From Verrucomicrobiota bacterium (GTDB taxonomy: Bacteria > Verrucomicrobiota > Verrucomicrobiia > Opitutales > UBA953): a DNA stretch of 54,017 nt. The position numbers were made by a program, and so were the translations under genes. Location of the stretch: NCBI GenBank assembly GCA_014193315.1, contig BJHS01000014.1:1-54017 (forward strand), given 5' to 3'. The notes below the pieces were generated by a model. That model worked only from the letters and a program-made list of their open reading frames with translations, was not told the origin of the DNA and searched no databases. Positions 35,756 to 42,948 of this stretch are shown piece after piece (positions within the stretch are counted from its first letter, which is position 1; every line of letters starts with the position of its first letter).

Positions 35756-36663
35756 AGGCCGGCTGGCTATTGCTGCCGGCCTTGGCGCTGGCGCAGGTCC
35801 CCGCGGTGAGCGGTGATGCCGAACTCGCTGGCATCGTCGGCGGGAAGCCGCTTGTCATCCGCACGACCTCCCGGCTGGCGGGCGCCATCGATTCGCTGAA
35901 GTGGGACGGGGTCGAATTCATCGATTCGCATGACCATGGCCGGCAGCTTCAGTCTGCGCTCAACGCGGACGTCGACGGGGTCTTCCATGTCGAGTGCTAC
36001 AACCCGACCGAGGCTGGCTCCGTGGTCGATGCGTTGGGGCCGCGTTCGACCAGCCAGCTGGAGTTCCTCTCCGTCAAGGATGGCGTGCTCTCGACCCGGA
36101 CGCGGATGGCTTATTGGCTTGTCCCCGGAATGCGGTCGCACGGCCAGCTAGCCCAGAATCGCGAGGCGCTTTCCCAGCATCGCCTGAGCAAGTCGGTCCG
36201 CATTGGTCGGCCGGGCATGGAGCATGCCCTTGACTATCGCGTCACTTTCACCGTCCCGGCGGATCGCCCCCACCAATTCCTCCAGTTCGAGGCCTTGACC
36301 GGCTACATGCCGATGACCTTTGCTCAGGAACTGCGTTTTGACGCCCGCACCTCGAGTTTGCAGCCGCTCCCCCGGCAAGATGGCGAAATCGCCTCCCCGG
36401 TCGTCCTCTCGACGGCCTCTGGTTCCCATGCCATGGGCGTTTTCTCCCCGTCGCGTGGGCTGGTGGGCCAACTTGGCCCTGGTTATGGGCGGTTTCAATT
36501 CTCCCGGGAGCAGGTTGTGAAGTGGAATTGCGTCTTCCGCCTGCGTCAGGGGGTGCCGATCGCGCCTGGTGACCACACTTTCCAACTTTTTGTGGTCGTT
36601 GGGACGCGTGAGGACTGCCGGCGCACCCTGACGGACTTGCACCGCGAGTTCGCCCCCCGCTGA
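35752..36663 (+). CDS. Exported mutarotase-like beta-sandwich protein, unknown function
   Basis: A 303-residue protein with signal peptide (LLLPALALAQVPAVSG), starting within the maf stop (ATGA). The sequence is rich in beta strands; IDSLKWDGVEFIDSHDHGRQ followed by LQSALNAD resembles the start of galactose-mutarotase/lyase-type sandwiches, but I cannot name a family. It ends LTDLHREFAPR. Coupling to maf probably reflects operon packing rather than a shared pathway. Confidence 0.65.
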   Translation: MKAGWLLLPALALAQVPAVSGDAELAGIVGGKPLVIRTTSRLAGAIDSLKWDGVEFIDSHDHGRQLQSALNADVDGVFHVECYNPTEAGSVVDALGPRSTSQLEFLSVKDGVLSTRTRMAYWLVPGMRSHGQLAQNREALSQHRLSKSVRIGRPGMEHALDYRVTFTVPADRPHQFLQFEALTGYMPMTFAQELRFDARTSSLQPLPRQDGEIASPVVLSTASGSHAMGVFSPSRGLVGQLGPGYGRFQFSREQVVKWNCVFRLRQGVPIAPGDHTFQLFVVVGTREDCRRTLTDLHREFAPR

Positions 36664-36704
36664 CCGACCTTGAAGTCGGGCCCGATGGTGTTAACTTCCG
36701 GGGT

Positions 36705-37616
36705 GTGCAGGCAGAAACACGCAGCGACTTGCGGATCATGGCGTTCGCCGCCGGGGCTTCACTGCTCCTGCACGTGTTGCTCGTTCTCCTGACTCCCGCC
36801 CACTTCCAGACACGGCAGATCTTGCTCTTGCGCCCCTTGGAGGTGCAGCGTTCGACGGCAACGGTGCCCGACAGCCGGCTCGCGCCCTCTATGCGGCAGA
36901 TTCCGATCGAGACCAATGCCCAGGCCAACCGGGCGGCTCCCATCCTGCCGACGCCCTATGTGGCGGCACGCAACCAACGGGCCGCCCAGCCGGTGCCGGA
37001 GAAAGCGCCCACTAAGTCCTTCTTGCCGGCTTCGCCCGGAAAAGAGGAGACCGCCCTCCGCGTGGCCCAAGGAATCCCGAAGAGTCAGGAGGAGGCCGCT
37101 AAGATGTCGACGGAAGGCCAACCTGGCACCGCTTCCGCCGTGGCGGGCCTCATGCCGAAGGTCGGCCAAACCACCAAGCCTTCCCCCGCGCTAGCGCCGG
37201 CGGTGGATACCGATCACCCGCGGGTCCGGGCGGCTCCAGCTGGTACGACCGGCATGCTGCTTCGGCGAAATACCGGGGTCAATCAGGCCGGTATGGTGGC
37301 CGTCGACGCGCGTTTCAGTAATTACGGCGACTATGCGCAGCGGATGAGCGAGGCGATCCAGTCGACCTGGTGGGATATCCTCTTCCGCGCCCGTATCCCA
37401 AATTACGAGACCGGCACGGTGCTCGTGCGCTTCAAGTTGCACCGGGATGGTGCCGTGACCGACCTCACCGTCATGCAGACGAGTGTGCCCACGATGCAGA
37501 CCTTTGCCTGCAAGGATGCGATCTCAGCTTGCGCCCCTTTTGATGTCTGGCGGCCCGACATGGTCGCGCTCTTCGGTGAAGTGGATGTTGTTACCCTGCG
37601 CTTCAACTATTATTGA
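36705..37616 (+). CDS. TonB-like energy-transducer protein
   Basis: A 303-residue protein with a GTG start. One transmembrane helix near the N-terminus (FAAGASLLLHVLLVLL), a long Pro/Ala-rich linker (about 60-200) and a C-terminal TonB-like domain: YAQRMSEAIQSTWWDILFRA, then VLVRFKLHRDGAVTDLTV and FDVWRPDMVALFGE. This is the layout of TonB/TolA proteins that cross the periplasm from an inner-membrane motor to outer-membrane partners. ExbB/ExbD genes and TonB-dependent receptors are not in the window. Confidence 0.75.
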   Translation: MQAETRSDLRIMAFAAGASLLLHVLLVLLTPAHFQTRQILLLRPLEVQRSTATVPDSRLAPSMRQIPIETNAQANRAAPILPTPYVAARNQRAAQPVPEKAPTKSFLPASPGKEETALRVAQGIPKSQEEAAKMSTEGQPGTASAVAGLMPKVGQTTKPSPALAPAVDTDHPRVRAAPAGTTGMLLRRNTGVNQAGMVAVDARFSNYGDYAQRMSEAIQSTWWDILFRARIPNYETGTVLVRFKLHRDGAVTDLTVMQTSVPTMQTFACKDAISACAPFDVWRPDMVALFGEVDVVTLRFNYY

Positions 37617-37621
37617 CGGGC

Positions 37622-38473
37622 ATGAGCGCGCTCGAATGGATTCCCTTTGGTCGTGGTGTGCGCGTCTTGGAGCAGCATCCCTGCGGGCTGTTTGCGGTCG
37701 AGAAACCTGACGGCATCTTGGCCCACCCCAATCCGGGCGAGCCCGTGGAAAAGGGCGAAGTGCTCATCGCGGGCAATTACTCCCTGGAAGAGGAAGCTTT
37801 CCATGTGCGCGACGGCCAAGGAGGGATTCGCCGCGTTTACCTCCTCAATCGCCTCGACTCCCCGACCAGCGGGGTCCTCTTGCTTTGCTTGGACGAAGCA
37901 ATCGCCAAACTAGTCCGGGAACTATTCGCCAAGTCTCAGGTCGCCAAGAAGTACCTCGCCCTGGTCCGCGGTCGGGGGCTGCGCACCCCGCGCGGCACTT
38001 GGCAGGATCAGCTGGTGAAGACCCGCGGCCCGGGTAACAGCGTCCGTTCCGCGGCTACCGAGGGTGGCGGGATGTCGGCGGTCACCCTCTACCAGTGGGA
38101 ACGGTCGGCGACCGGCGATTTGCCGCTCTCCTTGCTGAGGTTGGAGCCGCGCACCGGCCGGACCCATCAATTGCGGGTGCAGACGGCCAAGCATGGCCAC
38201 CCGATCCTAGGCGATCGCACCTACGGCGACTTTGATTTCAACAAGGCCGTGGGGACCGGCCGCGGTTTCAAGCGCCTGTTTCTCCACGCTTTCTCGACCG
38301 AGGTGACCTTTCCCTGGCAAGGAGCTGCCGTGCGATTTGCCGCGACGGCCCCGATGCCCGCGGAGTTCGAACGTGCCTTGAAAGGACCGGAGAGCGAAGG
38401 GGATGGGCCCCGCAAAAAGCCGTCCGGCCCGGTCGGCAAGCAGGTTTCGCCGCGGCTAAGGATCCGACTCTAA
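37622..38473 (+). CDS. RluA-family pseudouridine synthase
   Basis: A 283-residue RNA pseudouridine synthase from ATG 37622; the frame also offers TTG 37613. FAVEKPDGILAHP is the family start, LLNRLDSPTSGVLLLC carries the catalytic aspartate (Asp79), VAKKYLALVRG and EPRTGRTHQLRVQTAKHGHP are the remaining motifs. It converts uridine to pseudouridine in rRNA or tRNA; the exact site cannot be read. There is no S4 domain. A Pro/Lys-rich tail of about 30 residues extends the C-terminus. It converges on the next gene with 2 bp between stops. Confidence 0.92.
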   Translation: MSALEWIPFGRGVRVLEQHPCGLFAVEKPDGILAHPNPGEPVEKGEVLIAGNYSLEEEAFHVRDGQGGIRRVYLLNRLDSPTSGVLLLCLDEAIAKLVRELFAKSQVAKKYLALVRGRGLRTPRGTWQDQLVKTRGPGNSVRSAATEGGGMSAVTLYQWERSATGDLPLSLLRLEPRTGRTHQLRVQTAKHGHPILGDRTYGDFDFNKAVGTGRGFKRLFLHAFSTEVTFPWQGAAVRFAATAPMPAEFERALKGPESEGDGPRKKPSGPVGKQVSPRLRIRL

Positions 38474-38475
38474 TC

Positions 38476-39228
38476 TCAGGGGGTTCCCCAGGCTTTTTTC
38501 AGCACGGCCACCATGGCCGGGTCATGCGCTTCGAGTTCCTTCCGGTTGTAGGGGAAGAAGTCGTTCTGCCCGAAGAAAGCTTCGGTGGTCTCCGAGAAAT
38601 ATTCCATCGGGGTGGTCATCGCGTAGGCCTTGACACCCTCGGTGATCCTGCCCTGCCAGTTCTTACGGCTGACGTTATCGTAAGATTTGTTGGCGACCGC
38701 TTGGTCGTAGCAGGCCTTGATTTCCGGGTGGTTGAAGCCGAGCACCTGATCGTGGTAGGCATGGGCGAGTTCATGCAGGGTGAGCAGGGGCATGCGCAGC
38801 ACTTCCTTGTCGAGGTTGGCGACGCCGGAGAATTCGACGCCTTTGACCATGGCGGGATTGCGGCCGTTCTGCTTGAGCCAGCCGGCGCCCGGGTGATACT
38901 CGGCACCGGCGCCTTTACCGTAAGGAGGTGAAAGCCACAGGGTCACCTTCTTCATCTGGGCGACCGCTTTGGCCGGCACAAGGCGCTCGACGTCCTCAAG
39001 CTGCTTGCCGATCAGCACGAGCCCTCGCTCGGTCTCGGCCCTCTTTTCGTCGGTGAGGAGTTCGAGGCGAATCATGACCGACCAGCCACGAAGTATCCGC
39101 GACTCGTAGCGCAAGGGCAGGGGCGCCGCAGCCTCCGAGCTGGCAGAGGGCTTGGCAGGGGCGGTCTCGGCGGCCGTAAGGCAGGTCACCAGGGTCAGCC
39201 AGAGGGCGGGGCGGAGCAAACGGGGCAT
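38476..39228 (-). CDS. Exported HExxH metallopeptidase-like protein
   Basis: A 250-residue protein from ATG 39228, with signal peptide LLRPALWLTLVTCLTAAE. HELAH at 152-156 followed by AYHDQ is a zincin-type site, and EYFSETTEAFFG about 60 residues later supplies a likely third ligand. RYESRILRGWSVMIRLELL marks a family seen in Planctomycetes and Verrucomicrobia; its substrates are unknown. A run of nine G on the coding strand (39230-39238) lies immediately before the ATG and may serve as ribosome-binding sequence; the frame stays open upstream to 39273. Confidence 0.8.
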   Translation of the reverse strand: MPRLLRPALWLTLVTCLTAAETAPAKPSASSEAAAPLPLRYESRILRGWSVMIRLELLTDEKRAETERGLVLIGKQLEDVERLVPAKAVAQMKKVTLWLSPPYGKGAGAEYHPGAGWLKQNGRNPAMVKGVEFSGVANLDKEVLRMPLLTLHELAHAYHDQVLGFNHPEIKACYDQAVANKSYDNVSRKNWQGRITEGVKAYAMTTPMEYFSETTEAFFGQNDFFPYNRKELEAHDPAMVAVLKKAWGTP

Positions 39229-39252
39229 ACCCCCCCCCTTATCAGGGGCGAC

Positions 39253-39377
39253 CTGAGGTCTAGCAAGCCTCAACCTTCGCCGCTGGGGTCGTAGAGGCCT
39301 TGCCGGACGACATAGCGGATGACGCCCGCGACATCGTGGACCCCCAGCTTGCGCATGAGGTTGGTGCGGTGGTTCTC
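39253..39377 (-). repeat. Direct repeat, copy 1 (3' end of a LuxR-type gene)
   Basis: This 125-bp block matches 41330-41454 with two mismatches, the last 104 bp being identical. It covers the C-terminal HTH codons, the stop and a small hairpin TGAGG(T/C)-CTAGCAA-(G)CCTCA just after the stop. Beyond 39377 the two copies fall quickly to clearly lower similarity. Confidence 0.85.
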
Positions 39378-39635
39378 GGCTGTCTTGGTGCGGATATTGA
39401 GCTTAGCAGCCGCTTCCTTGCCGGTGTGGCTCTTGGCGAGCAGGACGGCGATCTCGCGCTCGCGCGGAGTCAGCAGGTCGATCATCGGGTCGGCATGGGT
39501 GCCGGGTTTAGCCAAGGCGTCACGCACGGACTTGCTGAAATGATTGTTAAACCACGTGTTCCCCTCGGCGATGAAGCCTAGGGCGAGCAGGGTTGCGAGG
39601 ACGGTGGTGCGAAATTGGCGGAACGCGATTTTCAA
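39270..39635 (-). CDS. LuxR-type HTH protein lacking a receiver domain
   Basis: About 121 residues. From residue 24 on it matches the second half of the two response regulators at 41347 and 42145: NTWFNNHFSKSVRDALAKP then LTPREREIAVLLAKSHTGKE and KTAENHRTNLMRKLGVHD. The receiver domain is missing. The only start is TTG 39635 with a stop 15 bp upstream in frame, and the first 20 residues are hydrophobic and unrelated. It is probably a truncated duplicate; if expressed it would be a bare DNA-binding domain able to compete for sites of its full-length paralogues. Confidence 0.6.
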   Translation of the reverse strand: MKIAFRQFRTTVLATLLALGFIAEGNTWFNNHFSKSVRDALAKPGTHADPMIDLLTPREREIAVLLAKSHTGKEAAAKLNIRTKTAENHRTNLMRKLGVHDVAGVIRYVVRQGLYDPSGEG

Positions 39636-39653
39636 AGCATCGTGCTGTTCCTA

Positions 39654-41309
39654 TCACTTGCCGAGGCGGTTTGGCGTGTCGCCACCTCTGGCAACGTTCA
39701 AAAGATCGCCCAGCGGGTCGTTGTGTGCATCGAAAGCGGTGAGCACTGCTTTTCCCCTGCTGTTGGCGATGACGCGAAGGCGCGCCTTGGATGTGGTTTG
39801 CGGGACGATGGTGCAAACGAATTCGCCGCCGACGCCCCGGCCATTGAAGCAACTCTTCCACTGCGACTTTTGGTCATCCCAGGTTTCGATGATGTAGCGC
39901 GAGATGCCGGAGGCCGGGTCTTCTCTAAGTTTGAATTCGTTGATGGAAACGGGGCGTCCGAAATCGAGCATAAATGCAGGGACCGTCGCGCCGGCAGCAG
40001 CGGCAATCTCGGTCATCTTGGCGGGATGTTTCGGCGAACTGCAGGCAGCGCCGAGATTTTTGACGAAGCAGTCCTTGAAGGTGGAGCGCTTGTCTTTTTC
40101 GCGATCCATCACAGCCATGATGCCCTCGCCTTTGGAGAGGTAGAATCGGCATTTGTTCCAGGTAGCCTCGGTCCAGTCGGTGGTGTTGATGATAGCTGCG
40201 CGGACGCGCGGCTGCAGGGGGCGCTTGGATTTCGCGTTAATGACGCAGTTTTCCATGACGATGCCCATGTTGGGATGCCCATCCGACGCATAGCAGCAGA
40301 GGAGGAAGCCGGGGCCGTCGGTATCGTGGAAGTTACAATTGCGCATAATCATGTTGTCGCAATTACCCTCGAAGTCGAAAGCCTCGCCATCGCCGCTACC
40401 AAGGCCGATGTCCACGAAGCCCCACTCGCTATCCTCGAAAATCCAGTCTTTGCAACGGAAGAACATCGCTCCTGCCACACCGTTGAAGGAGCGGAAGCCG
40501 CGACCAACATCGTGCGTGACGCAGTTTTTTACGGAGCCCTTGATCACGCCACGGATGCCGAGCTGCCACTGGTAGCCTTCTTCAAAGAGGCAGTTTTCAA
40601 AATTCAGGTTGGCGAAGTTGTAAACGAAGGATGCGTTCTTGTTGAAGTTGTCGGGACTGTTCGTCCAGAAGCCGGATGCCAGTCTACGGAAGACACAGTT
40701 TTTCACCATGATGTCCTGCATGACGATTTTCTTGTCGGTTTCCCACGAGAAGAGGCAGACGCCGAGGCCGATCTTGCGCTTCGGGTAGTCCTCGTAGCGC
40801 CCGTAAAGCAGCGAGTCACGGAAGTAGCAGTCTTCAATCCAAAGGTATTTCTGGGTCGGAGCGCCTTTGGCGTATTCGGCGTAGATGCCGGTCATGCAGC
40901 GGGCGAATTCGATGCCCACGATCTTGTAGCCGCCTTTGTTGTCGAGGCGGATACCGGTGCGGTCCTGCTTGAAATCCTCGCGGTCGATGAGGGGCTTATT
41001 GCCCTGCCCATAGGAACCGATTAGGATCGGCTTCTCGGGTGTGCCACTACCTTTCGGGGTGAATTCTTCGTTCCAAGTGTCGCCCTTTTTGAGAAGGATG
41101 CTGTCGCCGGCCTTATATTCGATGGAGGCTTTGGTGAGCGTTTTCCAAGGGCCTTTCGCTCCCGCCTTGGCGGCGGCGAGTCCGTCGAGACTGTCATCAC
41201 CGGTGGACTGGCTGACGTAATAGGTCGCCGCCTTGGCGGTGAATCCGCCGCAAAGCAGGGCGGCTGCGAAGAGGGAAATCTTACAGGTAGCGCGGAAGAA
41301 GCGAAGCAT
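39654..41309 (-). CDS. Secreted right-handed beta-helix protein with discoidin-like tail
   Basis: A 551-residue protein with signal peptide (ISLFAAALLCGGFTAKA). Residues about 25-400 show beta-helix rungs rich in Asn and Cys-containing turns (IVMQDIMVKNCVFRRLASG, NLNFENCLFEEGYQW, DNMIMRNCNFHDTDGPG). The last 120 residues (FMLDFGRPVSINEFKLRED, then YIIETWDDQKSQWKS) resemble a discoidin sandwich. Likely a polysaccharide-binding or lyase-type protein of the cell surface. Its base composition is visibly less GC-rich than neighbours, and it sits between two near-identical HTH gene ends, so it may have arrived by duplication or transfer. Confidence 0.82.
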   Translation of the reverse strand: MLRFFRATCKISLFAAALLCGGFTAKAATYYVSQSTGDDSLDGLAAAKAGAKGPWKTLTKASIEYKAGDSILLKKGDTWNEEFTPKGSGTPEKPILIGSYGQGNKPLIDREDFKQDRTGIRLDNKGGYKIVGIEFARCMTGIYAEYAKGAPTQKYLWIEDCYFRDSLLYGRYEDYPKRKIGLGVCLFSWETDKKIVMQDIMVKNCVFRRLASGFWTNSPDNFNKNASFVYNFANLNFENCLFEEGYQWQLGIRGVIKGSVKNCVTHDVGRGFRSFNGVAGAMFFRCKDWIFEDSEWGFVDIGLGSGDGEAFDFEGNCDNMIMRNCNFHDTDGPGFLLCCYASDGHPNMGIVMENCVINAKSKRPLQPRVRAAIINTTDWTEATWNKCRFYLSKGEGIMAVMDREKDKRSTFKDCFVKNLGAACSSPKHPAKMTEIAAAAGATVPAFMLDFGRPVSINEFKLREDPASGISRYIIETWDDQKSQWKSCFNGRGVGGEFVCTIVPQTTSKARLRVIANSRGKAVLTAFDAHNDPLGDLLNVARGGDTPNRLGK

Positions 41310-41329
41310 GCCCTACGCCTAGAGGCCCC

Positions 41330-41454
41330 CTGAGGCCTAGCAAGCCTCAGCCTTCGCCGCTGGGGTCGTAGAGGCCTTGCCGGACGACATAGCGGATGAC
41401 GCCCGCGACATCGTGGACCCCCAGCTTGCGCATGAGGTTGGTGCGGTGGTTCTC
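41330..41454 (-). repeat. Direct repeat, copy 2 (3' end of a response-regulator gene)
   Basis: Partner of 39253-39377, including the hairpin TGAGGC-CTAGCAA-GCCTCA at 41331-41349 which overlaps the TGA stop. No U-rich tract follows on the minus strand, so a classical terminator is not supported. Confidence 0.85.
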
Positions 41455-42027
41455 CGCTGTCTTTGTGCTGATGTTGAGTTTAGCCGCCACTTCCTTGCTG
41501 GTATGGCTCTTGGCCAGCAGCACGGCGATCTCGCGTTCGCGGTCGGTCAGGTTGATCCCCATCTGGTCTACCCGGGTCTCGGGGCTGTTCAGCGCCTCGA
41601 CGAGGGCGCGGTTATACACTTCGCTGAACCAGGGCTCGCCCTCGGAAATGGCATCCATCGCTTTGCGGAGTTCGGAGAGCGGCGCGGACTTATTGACGAA
41701 ACCAAGCACGCCTTCTTTCAGGAGGCCGCGGGCAAGTTGCTTTTCGGATTTACCGGAGAAGACCAGGACGCGCAATTCCGGGAGCGTGTTGCGGAGGCGA
41801 TGCAAGACTTCGATGCCCGAGATGCCGGGCAGAAGGATATCCAAGATCAGGATATCCGGTTTGAGCGTGAGGGCGAGTTCGACCCCTTCGGCGCCATCCG
41901 CCGTCGAGCCGATGACTTTGAATTTACCTCGACCTTCGAGCATCTCGGTGACGAGTTCCCGGATGGCGGTTTGGTCTTCGATGATGACCACGCTCTTGGT
42001 CTTCTGGGCCGGGGCTTTCATTTGCAT
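41347..42027 (-). CDS. NarL/FixJ-type response regulator
   Basis: A 226-residue two-component response regulator. The receiver begins SVVIIEDQTAIRE (acidic pair Glu17-Asp18), the phospho-acceptor is Asp63 in ILDILLPGISG, and VFSGKSEKQ holds the conserved Ser and Lys positions. The LuxR-type HTH spans about 160-205 (LTDREREIAVLLAKSHTSKE, KTAENHRTNLMRKLGV). No histidine kinase is nearby. It lies next to a second, older paralogue and upstream of the beta-helix gene on the same strand, 37 bp from it. Confidence 0.93.
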   Translation of the reverse strand: MQMKAPAQKTKSVVIIEDQTAIRELVTEMLEGRGKFKVIGSTADGAEGVELALTLKPDILILDILLPGISGIEVLHRLRNTLPELRVLVFSGKSEKQLARGLLKEGVLGFVNKSAPLSELRKAMDAISEGEPWFSEVYNRALVEALNSPETRVDQMGINLTDREREIAVLLAKSHTSKEVAAKLNISTKTAENHRTNLMRKLGVHDVAGVIRYVVRQGLYDPSGEG

Positions 42028-42144
42028 GTTAGGTGTAGGCGATGGGAGGGTTCGGGTCGAACATTAACCAAGTAAATCATCCAAATAGAATTCTTTATTG
42101 GTAGGGTGTTTCCCTTAACGCCCGCATCTTTTTAAAGATTGGTT

Positions 42145-42876
42145 TTATTCATTAGTAGGGTCAACCAGACCTTGACGAACGAGGTAACGGACGAGGCCAG
42201 CCACATCCCGCACGCCCAGTTTGCGCATCAGGTTGGAGCGATGGTTTTCCGCGGTCTTGATGCTCAGGCCCAGGCGGCCCGCGACTTCCTTGCTGCTGTG
42301 GCTGAGGCCGATGAGTAAGGCGATTTCGCGTTCGCGCGGCGTCAACTGCTCGATCTGTCGGTCGGTCTGCGCCCGGGGATTGGCCAAGGCTTCGCGAACC
42401 GTCTGCCCGAAGGCGTCATCGAACCAAGTACCCCCGTGGCCGACCCTCTCGACCGCTTGCCGTAAGTCGGCGAACCGTTGTGACTTGTTGACGTAACCGT
42501 GGATGCCTTCCTGGACGAGACTCCGGATCACTTGCGTCTCTTGACGGGCCGAGAAGACGAGTACTTTGGTCCGGTCCGTGGCGCGGCGCAGCCGGCGCAG
42601 GAAATCGATGCCGCTCATTCCCGGCATCTGGATGTCCAGCAGGACGAGGTCCGGTTTCTCCTTGGTCACTAGTTCAAGCCCCTCGCCGCCGGTCGCCACC
42701 GCGCCGACAATGGCATGCCCGCCTTGCCGCCCTAGTAATTCGACCAGCATCTCGCGGATGGCGGCTTGGTCTTCGATGATCGCGAGACGGAGCGGGCGCG
42801 TGGCGGGTGGGTTGGTCGTCGCCGGCTGTAAGGCGAGGGGTCGAGTGACTCGGATTTTAACGCGGCGCGATTTCAT
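42145..42876 (-). CDS. NarL/FixJ-type response regulator, paralogue
   Basis: A 243-residue response regulator with a 28-residue basic/Pro-rich N-terminal extension before LAIIEDQAAIREMLVELLG. The phospho-acceptor is Asp81 in VLLDIQMPGMSG; the HTH region is LTPREREIALLIGLSHSSKE and KTAENHRSNLMRKLGVRD. It is clearly related to the 41347 gene but more diverged in DNA. The 117-bp gap to its neighbour is unusually A/T-rich and holds the palindrome ATCTTT-TT-AAAGAT (42126-42139); it probably contains the promoter of the second regulator. Divergent from the cassette protein gene. Confidence 0.93.
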   Translation of the reverse strand: MKSRRVKIRVTRPLALQPATTNPPATRPLRLAIIEDQAAIREMLVELLGRQGGHAIVGAVATGGEGLELVTKEKPDLVLLDIQMPGMSGIDFLRRLRRATDRTKVLVFSARQETQVIRSLVQEGIHGYVNKSQRFADLRQAVERVGHGGTWFDDAFGQTVREALANPRAQTDRQIEQLTPREREIALLIGLSHSSKEVAGRLGLSIKTAENHRSNLMRKLGVRDVAGLVRYLVRQGLVDPTNE

Positions 42877-42948
42877 GGGAGGATGGCGTGAGGTGTCTCC
42901 GAGTTTGCACCGCGTGAGGCAACAGAAACGGTGTGAGGTTCATCATCC

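Noticed and set aside
42126-42139. Possible terminator ATCTTT-TT-AAAGAT after the response-regulator gene
   Set aside because: The stem is entirely A/T-rich and no U tract follows on the minus strand; it is more likely part of a promoter region.
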